Part shown: positions 45,801 to 57,800 of the stretch, piece by piece
Layout: each line of letters starts with the position of its first letter
Numbering within the stretch: the first letter of the stretch is position 1
NCBI GenBank assembly: GCA_001643675.2
Contig: LSRY02000023.1
Span: 1-64,000 of the forward strand
Source of the DNA: Monocercomonoides exilis
Taxonomy: Eukaryota; Preaxostyla; Oxymonadida; Polymastigidae
Direction: 5' to 3'
DNA length: 64,000 nt
Translations under genes and position numbers: made by a program
Notes under the pieces: model-generated
Seen by the model: the letters and a program-made list of their open reading frames with translations, nothing else
The model's database searches: none
What the model was told of the DNA's origin: nothing

Positions 45801-48800
45801 AGAGGAGAAGATGCATCAATAGAAATGGATATAGACACGCAAAGTTTGGATGATGAAGCTGATGCTTTGGCAGAAAACAGAATTCCTCTTCTTTCTGAAG
45901 CAGAAAAAGAGCAACTTCTGTTTTATGCTCCGATTTTGGGTGACGAAACACCGTTGTTTCAGATTAATTCCGACGCAACCGTATTTTCGTCTGCTCTTCT
46001 GTCTTTTCGGGCGAATGAGTGGTTGGACGAGGCGATCTTCGGAATTAAAAAGCGAATAAGACAAACAGAAAAGAAGTTGGAGCAGATCGAAGAAGAAAAT
46101 AAGATGTTTGTTTCAGATGAAAATGGAATAATTGCAGAAAAAGAAGGAGAAGTTGATGCTGCTGCTGATGATGAGAATGACGAGAACAAAAAATCTTATC
46201 AAACAAAACAAAAACATAAATTTTTTCCCAGCCAGCCTTCAATTCCATCAGATGCACCATCGTCTTTCATGGCGGAGTATCTTCATTCTCTCATTTCCAC
46301 CCTCCATTCTTCTCTCCACCGCCTCTCCTCTTTCCGCAACCAGCTCAAATCGACCGACGCAAACAGCGTCTCTCTCTCTTCTTTGCTCTCTCTTCTCCCT
46401 CCAAACGTCATCCGCCTCATCCAACCGGAGCTTTCATTCGTCTCCGAAACAAAAGCGCTCTTCTCTTCGCTCACAACTTGGCTGCTTTCTGCTGCCCGTT
46501 CAGTCGAACGGCGTGTGGAGCTTCTGCTTCCTGAGACGTCTGCCATCAACAGCAGCAGCAGCAGCACAAAAAGCAGAAAGAACAGAAACAGCAACAGATG
46601 GAGTGTGTCTCCTCTGCTCTTCGCTGTCATCTCGCCGACTTCTTCACTCTCTCTCCCCAGCCAATCTGTCTGCTCAGACACCGCCAGCCACCAGCCACCC
46701 CACTCACTTACATCCTCCCCCACTCCTCCCCTTTCCATGGCACCGTATTCACCCTGCCCACCAGCTTCCCCTGCGCCGATGCCCCACTCAGCTGCCACTG
46801 CCATCTCTGCCCCGCACACCCCGTTTGCTCCGCTCTTCACGTCACACAACCAGATCAGCTCTGCCAATCCGGAGCCTCTTCCGCCAGAGTTCTTTTCTCC
46901 ATTCCCAGAGACAGTTCCTTCAATTGCTCCATCTCTTTCATCACTTTCCTCCTCCTCATCTTCATCCTCCTCATCTGCTTCTGCTTCTGCTTCCTCTTCT
47001 CCGCCTTCATCAGTCGCTGCCTCTGCTTCAACGCCTCTCCTTTCTCCTTTCTCTCCAAATGCCACAATCTCCTCTGCTCAGCCGTCTCAAGTTCCCCCTC
47101 CGTCTTCCCATTCGATTTCTCCGTCTTTGCTGAAGGCGCAGTCACAGCACTCGTCTCATCAGCGCTCTTTCTCGTCTGATTGCTCACTCAACATGCACCA
47201 CCCAACACACTTCAACAGCAGCTGCCACAGCCGCTCTTCTTCATTTCAATGCAACGCTTCCTCTTTTCTGCTCCATACTCTTTCTCCTTTTTCTCGTTTG
47301 GTCATGTTTCATCCGCAAAATGCAATGCAACCTTCTTCATCCTCCTCCGCATCTTCTTCCTCTTCTTCTTCAGACATTCCATCTTCTGATGTTGATTGGT
47401 ATACATCTTTCCCTCCATTCCCTCCTTTCTCTCTTTCTCCTCTGAACGCACTCTGCTTCTCCTCTGATATCCTCTCTCTTCTCCACAGCTTCTTCTCATT
47501 TGCCCAGTCGATCCTCTCCTTCCAACAGAATCTGCTGGACGCTCTTCTCAACATGGCCTCGCCTTCTGTTGCTGCTAGCGTCCTCTCTCAACACATCGCC
47601 CGCTGTGCAACTGCGCTGGCTGAGCTTCCGTTAACTGGCCCTGTTCTGTTTGTGCTCATCCGGCTGTTTTTGTTCAGCCGAAGAAGACTCGAAAGCGATG
47701 GCAATCAGAAAGAAGGAGGAGAAGATGAAGAAGCAGAAGAAGAAGCAGATGAAGAAGAAGGCAATGTGAATGCAGAAGATCAAAACAGCTACTTGGCTGG
47801 CGATCCTCATTCGTCTGCTTTTGTTGACGGGGCAATGCTTCATCAGCAAAGTGAAGCAGATGCTGCCAAATCTGCTGCAGCCTCAAAGCGCGTTCAGATG
47901 TGTCCTCCTTCTCCTTCTGTTGCGTCTGAGTATTCTTCCACTTCTGCTTCAGACGGCGAGGCCACATCCGATTTCTCGTATGCTCCTTTCAGCTCATCTG
48001 TCTCGTATCTTCCTTCGTCTTCTCCGTCACTCGCACAACAGAATTCAGATGGGCAAAGCTATCGCCTCAAATCAGATGGCTCTTTGGACGTCTCTCCTCA
48101 GCCTCCGCTTGTTGTGTCTCTATCGTGTCTGCCAGCAACTGTCGATATGTTGACTGACTTGTGCTTGAAGCTCACCTCTTCTTATTCTCCTCCGCGTCTC
48201 GTGCCTTACTCGCAGGGCGATTCACAGTCAGCCCCACGATATCGCTTGGAAACAGAAGTGAAGCAGCCAACAGCTTCTCCTTCTCCCATCCACTTTTCGT
48301 CGGCTGGCTCGTCTGCGGCTGCGTCTGCGTTGGCTGCCGCTGCGTCTTCTCTTTCGTCGGAGCTGCGGCTGCGCACACCGTCGAAGCTGAACCAGTCGCA
48401 GTCGCTTTCGACAGCTGCCCATTCGACGATGGGCGAAGAAGAGCTACCTCAAAACAGACTGAAAAAGGCACATTCGACGTTTTTGGGGTGCGGAGTGTTT
48501 CTGCTGAACACTCTTAGATGGATTCATTCACTGTTGAGGAAACATCAGAAAAGAAGCGCAGAAGGAAGAATGAAAGAAAAGGAAGAGGAAGAAGAAGCGG
48601 AAGAGAATGAATATGCTGAAAGGCATCAAATGAGAGCAGGAATGAACGAATGGGAAGTACCATCAGAGAATGAAGAGAGGGGAAAGTTTTCTTCACACAC
48701 AGATGCTTCAGACGAAGAAGACCAAATGAATGCAGATCAGAATGAGGAAGTTGCATTTAGTAGCTCGACTGTGACTGGGAAAACAGCATCTGAGGCATTA

Positions 48801-51800
48801 TTTGCAGCTGTTAGACATTTTCTATCTCGGCTGGATGACTTCAAGAATCTGACGTTGTTTTTCTTCCACTCTTTTCCACTGGCTTTCACAGCCGAATTTC
48901 AGAAGTCGATCACTCGAAGCTACTCGTCAGCTGTCTCCAACACACCTGGCCTCAATCAGGACAGCTCTGATTCTGCCTCTTCAAGCTCCTCCGGCACAAT
49001 CCAACCATCTGTCCGCTATCTTTCCTCATCCGACTTTGATGTGACACATCTGTTTCCTTTCTCTGCCTCTTTGCTTTCCGACCCTTCTTCCTCTTCCTCT
49101 TCCTCCTCTTCTCCTTTTCAGCCGCCTTTGCTCTCATCAGCTGCTGGCTTTATGAGCCCTTCGCTGTCGTTCCTCCCTCCTCTGCAGTGCGGCAGCCAGA
49201 CAAAACAGAATCCGCCTGCAGCGGCAGAAGTGATATCCCAGCTGGAAGTGCTTCGAGTGGGCGAGAAATACTTTGTCGACCAAAACCAGATTGAGCTGAG
49301 GGAAATATGCGAGCTGTTTTCGCAGATTGTGGTAAACTGCCTTTCGCTTTCATTCACACTGAACAACAAAACAGACAAGAATCATAAAGCCCTTCTTCCC
49401 TGCGATGCTTCCACCCCCACTGAAACTCCTTTTGTTTCTGCCTCTTCTTCAGCTGTCTCATCCACATCTGCTTTTGCACCATCGACTGTCCAGCGTCCAA
49501 TTTCCAAGCGTGCTCCGTCTGTTGTTTATTCACTCAACTCCACATCTTCCTATTCACCATCAGCGGAGCATCCCTTCCAGCAAGAGTTTGCCAGCCAGCT
49601 GCCTTCCTCTGCAGTCACGCCCGACTCCTCCATTTTGCACTTTGCATCTGCAGCAGAGCAGGAAAGCAGTAGAATGTTCGATGGGAGGAACAATGCATCT
49701 GGAGACAATCAAGTTTCCAGCTATTTTGAAGAAGGAGGGAAGGAAGAAGAAGCTGAAGTCGAAGAGGAAGGATTGCTTTTGGAGGAACTTTCACATCACA
49801 AAAGAGGATTTCTTTCGCTTTATTCTCACACAGCATCATTTGGAGCAGATGTGGATTGCCAACTTCTTTTGGAGCCAGTTGATTTCACGCTCTGCTTTGG
49901 CATCGCAATTCTCTCTCACACCCGCAAAATATACCAAAGTGTTGCATTTAACACGCAGCTGTCTGCCAATCTGCATTCAGCAGCATTGCAACAGAACCAA
50001 AATATGATGAGGGGCAATCCAAACTCAGATGTCTATCTTTCGCAGCAGGATGTCGCTTCGCTGAAAGCCACGTATCCTTCACACATTTCGGGCAACCCGT
50101 CAGACTCGCCTCCTCGTCAGCGATCTCCGCGCACTGAACGAGAGAAAGACAGAGAAAGAGACACATCATCGCAGGGCAACTGCTTTGGCTCGACCACTTC
50201 ATCGTTTGCGTCATCGCCTCCATCAACCACACCACGCACTGTAACATCCTCTCCAGAAGACACACCCAGCCAGCTGAACTCGCCTGGCTCTCGTTTGTCC
50301 TCTCCACTTTCTCCATCGCGTGCATCTGTTTCGACTTCATTCAACATCGACACACAGCCACAGAACTCGTCGAGCACTGCGCTGTTTGACAACCCTTTCC
50401 AAACAGATACCAAAGGCTCGCTGCACAAGCAGACTTCTGCTCTTTCAGATGAAAATGTCCCAGAGAAAAGCACAGACAGCTTTTACATTCCGCTGATTGA
50501 GAAACGTGTTCTGAGGAAAAGCTTTGCGCTTTTGAACTGCTTTGCGAAGTTTATGAGTTTATTGCCTTCTCATCTGCGGCAACAGGCAGAAGAATGCACA
50601 GAGAAAGAAGAGATTCACATTGAAAGCAACGAAGCAGAAAATGAAAACTATAAAGCTGAAAAAGAAATGGAAAACGACAACAACTCTGAAGAGCAAGAAG
50701 AAGAAAAGCAGCGAAATGCGATTATTTCTAAGTGGATACCAAAAGAATCTGCAAATGCGTTTCACGAGCACTATTTCACCATCAAAAGCAGCCATTTTCT
50801 GCAAAGCTTATCATCGCTCAGCTCGATTTATGGCGAGATCACTCCTTTGTGTGGATTGAATACAGCCGAAAAGGATGAATTATTAAAGCCATTTCGTCCT
50901 GGATGTAATGAAGCAAGCCAGAAAAATGAACAAATGAATGAACGAAGCTCAATGCAACTAGCTAATCAACAATTTCCAGTGATAAGTGCGGAATTTGAAT
51001 CTAGCGAAGGTGAAAATGGGAGAAATGTTAACGTTGAAAAGAAACTTGAGGAGCAGCAACACAACAGCACAAATGCAGAGAAAGAGCTTTCGAGGATAAA
51101 AGAATTGTTGCAGTCAAATAAAAATACCTCATCAAAAAAAGAGATGTATTCAATTGCCGGTGGAACCGTTCATGTATTTTACGACTCTTTGGCAGAGAGA
51201 GTAATGTTGATGTTATTCACAATTGTTCCGCATGCGATGGAGCTGGCTGTTGTGTTGGAAAAAGAAGAAGGAAGGCAAGCTGTTGAAGAGCAACAGCGCA
51301 TTCAACGCTCATATGATGAGATGTGGAGCAGACACAATGCCATGGGTGAAGGAGAAGGCGAGCGCATCGAACAGACAGACAGCAGGGGAGCAAAGCGGAA
51401 GGATCGGCGTTCAATTGAGAGTGCTAGCGAATTTGATGAACAGGAAGCGAATGGCCGAGAAAGAAGAATGACCAAAGACAGCAGTTTGGATAGCGACCTC
51501 GGAGATAATAACGAATGGCGAACAATCCGCGATGAAAACGACTTTGATGAGTTTATTCTCGGCGAACAGGGTAATTCCAACAGACAGTTTGGTGCGAATG
51601 ACGAAAGAGATGATTCAAATCGAGGAACATTCACCGACGATGGGAATGCATTTCAGAGTGCATTTCACTCGCCAGGCTCAAGCACCATTTCGCAGGAGCA
51701 GATGCATCAGCAAGACATCTCATCTGCATCTTCTCTGTCTTCATCTTCAGATTTACTTGATTCCTTTGAGAATGCTGCTGCTGGCTCGTCTTCTCGTCCT

Positions 51801-54800
51801 GCGATATTTGATGACGTGTTTGGAAGTCAGAACGATGCTGCGATGAGTCAGCAATGGACTACAGACGGATCTTCATCTGCTTCGCAGCCATCTGCTGCTT
51901 TTAGAAACCATGCTACTCCTTCACATTCTGGATCCAACGGAAAAACGCAAGTTCTGACGCCAACTTCTATGAGCCAGCCTTTCTTTACTCCTGCTGAACC
52001 ATCCCTGGATGGTTCTTCAGAAAATCAATCTTTCAAGCAACATCAAGAATCCTCTTATTCAGTTGACGGATCAGATGTGCTCACAGCGACATCTCCTGCT
52101 GTCTTAAGGAGCATCAAAACATCGACAGCTGTGGATCAAAACTACAGCAGTAGTGACAGCGTAGAACTGTCCATGAGGGAATCCAGAAAATTGGGCCGAT
52201 CGCATTCGGAGTCAGACATTTCGTCTATTCATGTGAATGTGGATGAAGTACTTGGAACTTCAAATACACCACGTTCACGGAGTGCCAAGGATACAAATGC
52301 GCTTCCAGTCACATCAGTTGACTCTGAATCGTTGACAACAAATCAACAGCAATCTCCTTCGTTGTCTTCATCCGCATCACTTCCTGATTTTTCACGTCCA
52401 GCCACAACAGCCACGCAAAAGCCGATTCATCGCAGATCGGCTTCAGACACTTGCACAACACATTCTGCTTCTTCAAAGCTGCAAGAGAAGCATACAGCAG
52501 ATATGCAAGAGAGTGGAGCATCATATTCGGACAGCTCATATGTCAACAAACAAAGTGTAGCGAATAGAAATGAAGCATGGTCATCTTACAGCTCTGAAAA
52601 GAGACGAGCAACACGTGCACATCAAACTAGCAGCGAGAAGCTTGTTGTTCTGAACTCAACGCAATTGACTTTATCGCTTTGTGCAATGGTTCAGCGTATT
52701 GGCCGCTTGGCCATCCAGAGAATAACTCCGCAGCAGTATCTACACTCAATTCTGGAGCACACTCGCCCGAATTATATTACCACTTTCTTTGATACTATCT
52801 TGTCGATGGGGGGAATCCCCTCAGAAGCAGCAAACAACACGGCTGCAACACTTCTTAGTTTTGTTTCTGTGTCGATGATTGGTTCAATATTCTGCGCTGT
52901 GATTGTGGCACCTCTGCTTTCTCAATGCTCTGGCGAATGCCAGTTTGGATCTCCTGAAGAGTCGAAGAATTATTCTCAGACACCATATTTAGGCGAATCC
53001 GATCTAAATAGCAAAATCGAACAAAATCCACCACAAATAAAGCAAAGCTTGGATGTGTTTGGGAATCCACAGCACCTCATAAATATAAACTCTTCTTTTA
53101 ATCAATCACCAGGCAAGAATCAATTTCATCCTGAAAGCGATTCTCTCATTCAGATGCATTACGCTCAGTCTCCTGATCCAAATAAATATGTAAAAAGCAC
53201 AAAGACCAGTGAATTGTTTCTCTCTCATCCTTTGTGCGATTCGTACTGTCTTCCTTTTACTTATTTGGAACACGAAAAAGAACTAGAAGAGATGCTGGGA
53301 AGATGGTCAGAGACTCTTGTTTTTGCCTATTTCATCTATTTTCAGATGTTTTTGGGAAACAACATTTGGAGAATGGAACAAATACGCAGTTTAAAAGATG
53401 CCACACTTCAAGAAGAAGAAGAGCAAACAACAAGGAGATCAACAAGCAGAACTGGGGAGAGAAAATCTGGAAGCAGAAATGATTGCTCTAATATTCAAAC
53501 ATACGTAGATGATCAGAAAGATCAGTCGACAATGTGCATGGCTTGGGACATGAGCAGGCTTTTAGTAACGATCGAAAGGAGCTGCACGCTCATTGTCCAA
53601 TCTCTTCAGCTGTGTGATTTGAGAGCAGAAAGCGAGAGTGAATGTATTCTCATGCAGCAAGCCAAGCAACTATTAACAGATGAACCAACTATTAAAACAC
53701 AGGATGAGGCAGCTTGTACAGAGCAGAACAAGTTTCAGGGCGATTATATGAATGACCCTCCGTTTAAGCCATCATCGCAGTTTGCAAGTGAATGCACCAC
53801 GCATTGCAGCACTCCTCCGTTGCATTTCAAAGATTCTTCAGCGATCCCGAGAGAGCTTAACTCTATTTATTCGTCAGAGTATCAAGTTCAGCAGAAAAGA
53901 CAAAACAAGATACATATCTTTCGTTCTGATCCGTTTCCGAACGATGTTATGGATTCAGCTGCTCAATACTTACCTAATTCTTGCCTGTCAATTCAGTCAT
54001 CACTTTGCTTCATTGCCTCTCTTTTCTTAAAGCAATCAGAATCGCCAAATAATCATCAGCAATCAATGGCCCAAGCAGGATCTGATTCATATCCACAGCA
54101 GCAGTTGCTGGACAATCAGCAGAGCGGCAATCACACAACTTCAGGTGCGCTTTCATTCGATTCGTCAACAACAACAGAAGGCTATCGAATTCAGCCTTCA
54201 GATGACCCATCAAATTGCTATGAACCAGAAGACGATGTTGCACCATCTGCAAGCAGAAAAAGCTGGAGCCCGTCGCGTTTGGTGCCAAGCGATTATTTTC
54301 CTTCTCTTCTTTCTAATCAGCCAACTAACTCTGCGCATTCTTCAGTCTCTTCAACTCCACTTCTGTCGTCATCGCGTTTGCACAAGGCTTCCGATGGCTT
54401 TGGAAATGTTCCATCGAACCAAAACGTTACAAAACAGAATACACCACTTCTATCCCAATTCGATATAAATAGCTTGTTTACTCACACACCGCATAATTCG
54501 CTCCATCGTGACTCATTCTTTTCAATTGCTTCGACTCTGTCGTCATCCTCCAAAATTCCACAATATCCACCCCCGATACCATCTTTTGCTTCAGAATCCT
54601 CATATTCTGATCATCCGATCGATCGATTTCCAACTCCATCAAATGCTTTTAGTGCCCTTCAACCAATTCTTGCCTCAGAATTCAATTCTCTTTCGCAAAA
54701 GAAACCTACCAATCAACAACAGAGTAAAATACTTCCTCCATTTTTCTGTTCATCGTCTCTTGTTTCTTTCCTTCTGCGCAACAAAAAAGCTTTCTTTTCT

Positions 54801-57800
54801 CTTTTTCTTCGTTATCCAATGTTTTCATTTCGCACTCTTTTGCACCACAAAGATATTTTGAGTGCTAATCTGTTTAATTCCAACACTTCTGAAAGAAACT
54901 TGATGTTTGATACGGCTATGTGTAATGCAGCAACACGCTTCATATCCAATCGTGCTTATTCTTTCATTTCAGCTTGGCTCACCCTCATACGCATGACACC
55001 AAACCTTTCTTCCACTTCAGTAAAGTCAGTCACGAACTCACATCCTGCAAGTTTCTGGTATTCCATTTCACTTTCATTCTTCTCCTCTTTCCTCATGCGC
55101 TGCATAAACAACTTCAACAGTCCATTTTCTTCATTGGATAGCAGGAATGCGCTTCAGTTACCTCGTTCATCTGCTCTTCTGCTTGTGGCTGCTGAGGCCT
55201 GGCAAAGCTGCACCGCATTGACTCAAAACATGTTGGCTGTCCAAAAGCAGCACGCATCACTTGGCCATTTCTACCTCAAATGGACAGAACATCTTCTCTC
55301 CTCTTCTCTTTCGTCTGCTCAATCTGACACTTCGCTCTTGTCAATCGTGCATCCGACTCCATTTGAACCAATCCTGCCTTCGTCTCCTTCCATCTCCTTT
55401 ACTCTTGCTGAAAAGGAGTTGAAAAAAGGAAAAAGGTTTCTGGATCTTATTGAAATGGAGAGACGGATGCTCGTTGACGATTTCATTCCTGTTATGCAAA
55501 AAGACAAAGCTTCAACCGCAAACGTGTTAAGGTCTTTAAACACTCTCCGCACTTTTCTATCAGAAAACAGGAAAAAGACTCAAACCAATGATAGTATATA
55601 CTTCCTTTTGGGTGTTGCTTCTTCTGACTCGGCAATATCTGGTGTTTGGCGTGCTGTTTTTTCGCTTCCTTCAAAGCTGTCTTCGGCGATGCGTTCTCTT
55701 CCTTTGTCTCCATCAACCGAAGAACATTCACCATTGGCTGTTTCGTATCTCCAGGCAGTCGCATTTATCACTGAAGCCTGCCCAGAGCTCGTTCCTTTGC
55801 CAGCAATTCCGTCTCTTTTGTGCTTGATGAGTCCAAGGCAGATGTCCACGTTCAACCTTCTTTCATTGTTTTCACTTAGCCATCGGTCTCACCCGCTATA
55901 TGGCCTAATCATCCCGCTTGTTCCACTTGATGCTCTTCAGCTCTCTCAGCTGGATGAAATGATATCATCTTCTCGCAGACAGAACATCTTAACAGCCGAT
56001 CTTGCTACTCTTGAAAAAGAAACTGATTCGACATTCATTGCTTCTTCATGTTACTCCGCAAAAAAAATGATACATCATCTTTCATTTCCTTTCAACGAGT
56101 CAAACTCTTTATCATCGCCTCATCCTTCACCATTGCAATCAATGATTCCTTCTCCATTCTCTTCAGCTGCTTCTCTTCCTCCTGCTTCTCTTCAATCATC
56201 AAGACATTCCTTTGCTTTGGATGCTCAACAAACTTCCAGCAAGAACAAGAGCTCGATCCTTCTCACAAAGCGTCGTCACTCTCTCAGCGACTCTGAATTC
56301 GTGAATCAAAAGTCGCGACTTGTTGTCAAAGACACATTCAAAACAGCTCTTTTGGAATTTACTTCTGCAAAAAACAACACAAAGCACAACAGACGGAGCT
56401 CGTGGGCGCTTGGCCAAGATGCTCATGAAAATGCTACACTCGCAGATCAAATTGCAACATTAACAGCAAACGAAGGAAAAGAGATTGGAAGAAAACAAAG
56501 TCACAGTAAAAGCAAACGAAGATATGCAACAACCGGAACAAAGAGCAAGAAATTCAGAAAGCAAAAGGCGCTCAAACTAATTGACAACATTCTCGGAGAA
56601 GAGCCTGCAAATGGCAATATGATGAAGGGAAGTGGAAGATTTATAATCGACGAAGATGAACTGAAGGACACAGAAAACAAAGAAGAAAACGTTGCAAATG
56701 ACAATAGTTCCAAAGAAAATAAAGATAAAAAAATAGAATTTGGATTACTGAAACAAGAAGGCAAGGAAACAACAGTATTTGAAGAAAACAAAGATCATAG
56801 AGCAAAAGCCCTTCAAAGATATCATTCATTGAAAGTACAGATACCCGCGCAACCAGAACAAGAGGTCACAAGAACACAATCAATATCTGTGGAAGTATCG
56901 CCATCGCCATTGGCATCAGCGGCAAACAATAGTTTTAATGGAACTGGTGGAAATCACAGACAGGATGAGATTCAACCGTCTTCATGTTTTACTCATCAGC
57001 GAGAATCTAATTCAATGGGATGTGGAAACTCTCTTCCAGAGATATCTTATTTCCGCCTTCCAACACTTCAAGAGATGCAAGAGATGGTAAAGTCAATTGA
57101 AGAACTGTTCCACGTGCGCATCTCCTTTGAGGTTGATGGAAAGGAACAGACTTCTGACTCTTCTTCTTCTCTTCAATCGCTTGCTGATGTTTGCGGAAAT
57201 CAACATTCCAGAAATATTAGAGATCCAACTTTGTTATGTGAAAACGAAGAAAATAATAAAGGGTTGCCTTCTGCACCGTTAACCTGTGATACACCAAGCG
57301 CTGTTGTTGAACCAGTAAAGAGTCTAACAAAGACCAAGAGCTCAAAATCAACATCATCTGAAACTTCTCAAACAATAAAAACTGAATTGCTTGGCAATGA
57401 GCTTTTAGCTCAATCCTCTCAGCAGATCATGCACGATCTATTTGACACAAACAATTCATCACCTCAAATTTCGTCTTCGTCTTCATTTCAACAATTGCAA
57501 ATAAGCATTCCTTCGACGAGAGGGCAAAACGTTCAAACAACTACTGATGGAGCAGCTGCTACTTCTCAGATCAGTTTTTCGCAGGATGAAAAAAGTACAG
57601 CTGCTGCGTCATCGCTTCAGCTGAGCCTTTCTCCTCCAAGCTTTTCAAATAGTCTCACAATACCATCACTTGAAGGCTTTACACAAGATGAATCGCAGCA
57701 ATCATTAAGCCAAGTATTTGACGAAGATCCAAACCAGAAAGTCTTAAGTCCAGTCCGCCATTGCACTTGGAGTATTCCTCTTTCATCCCCAACCACAAAA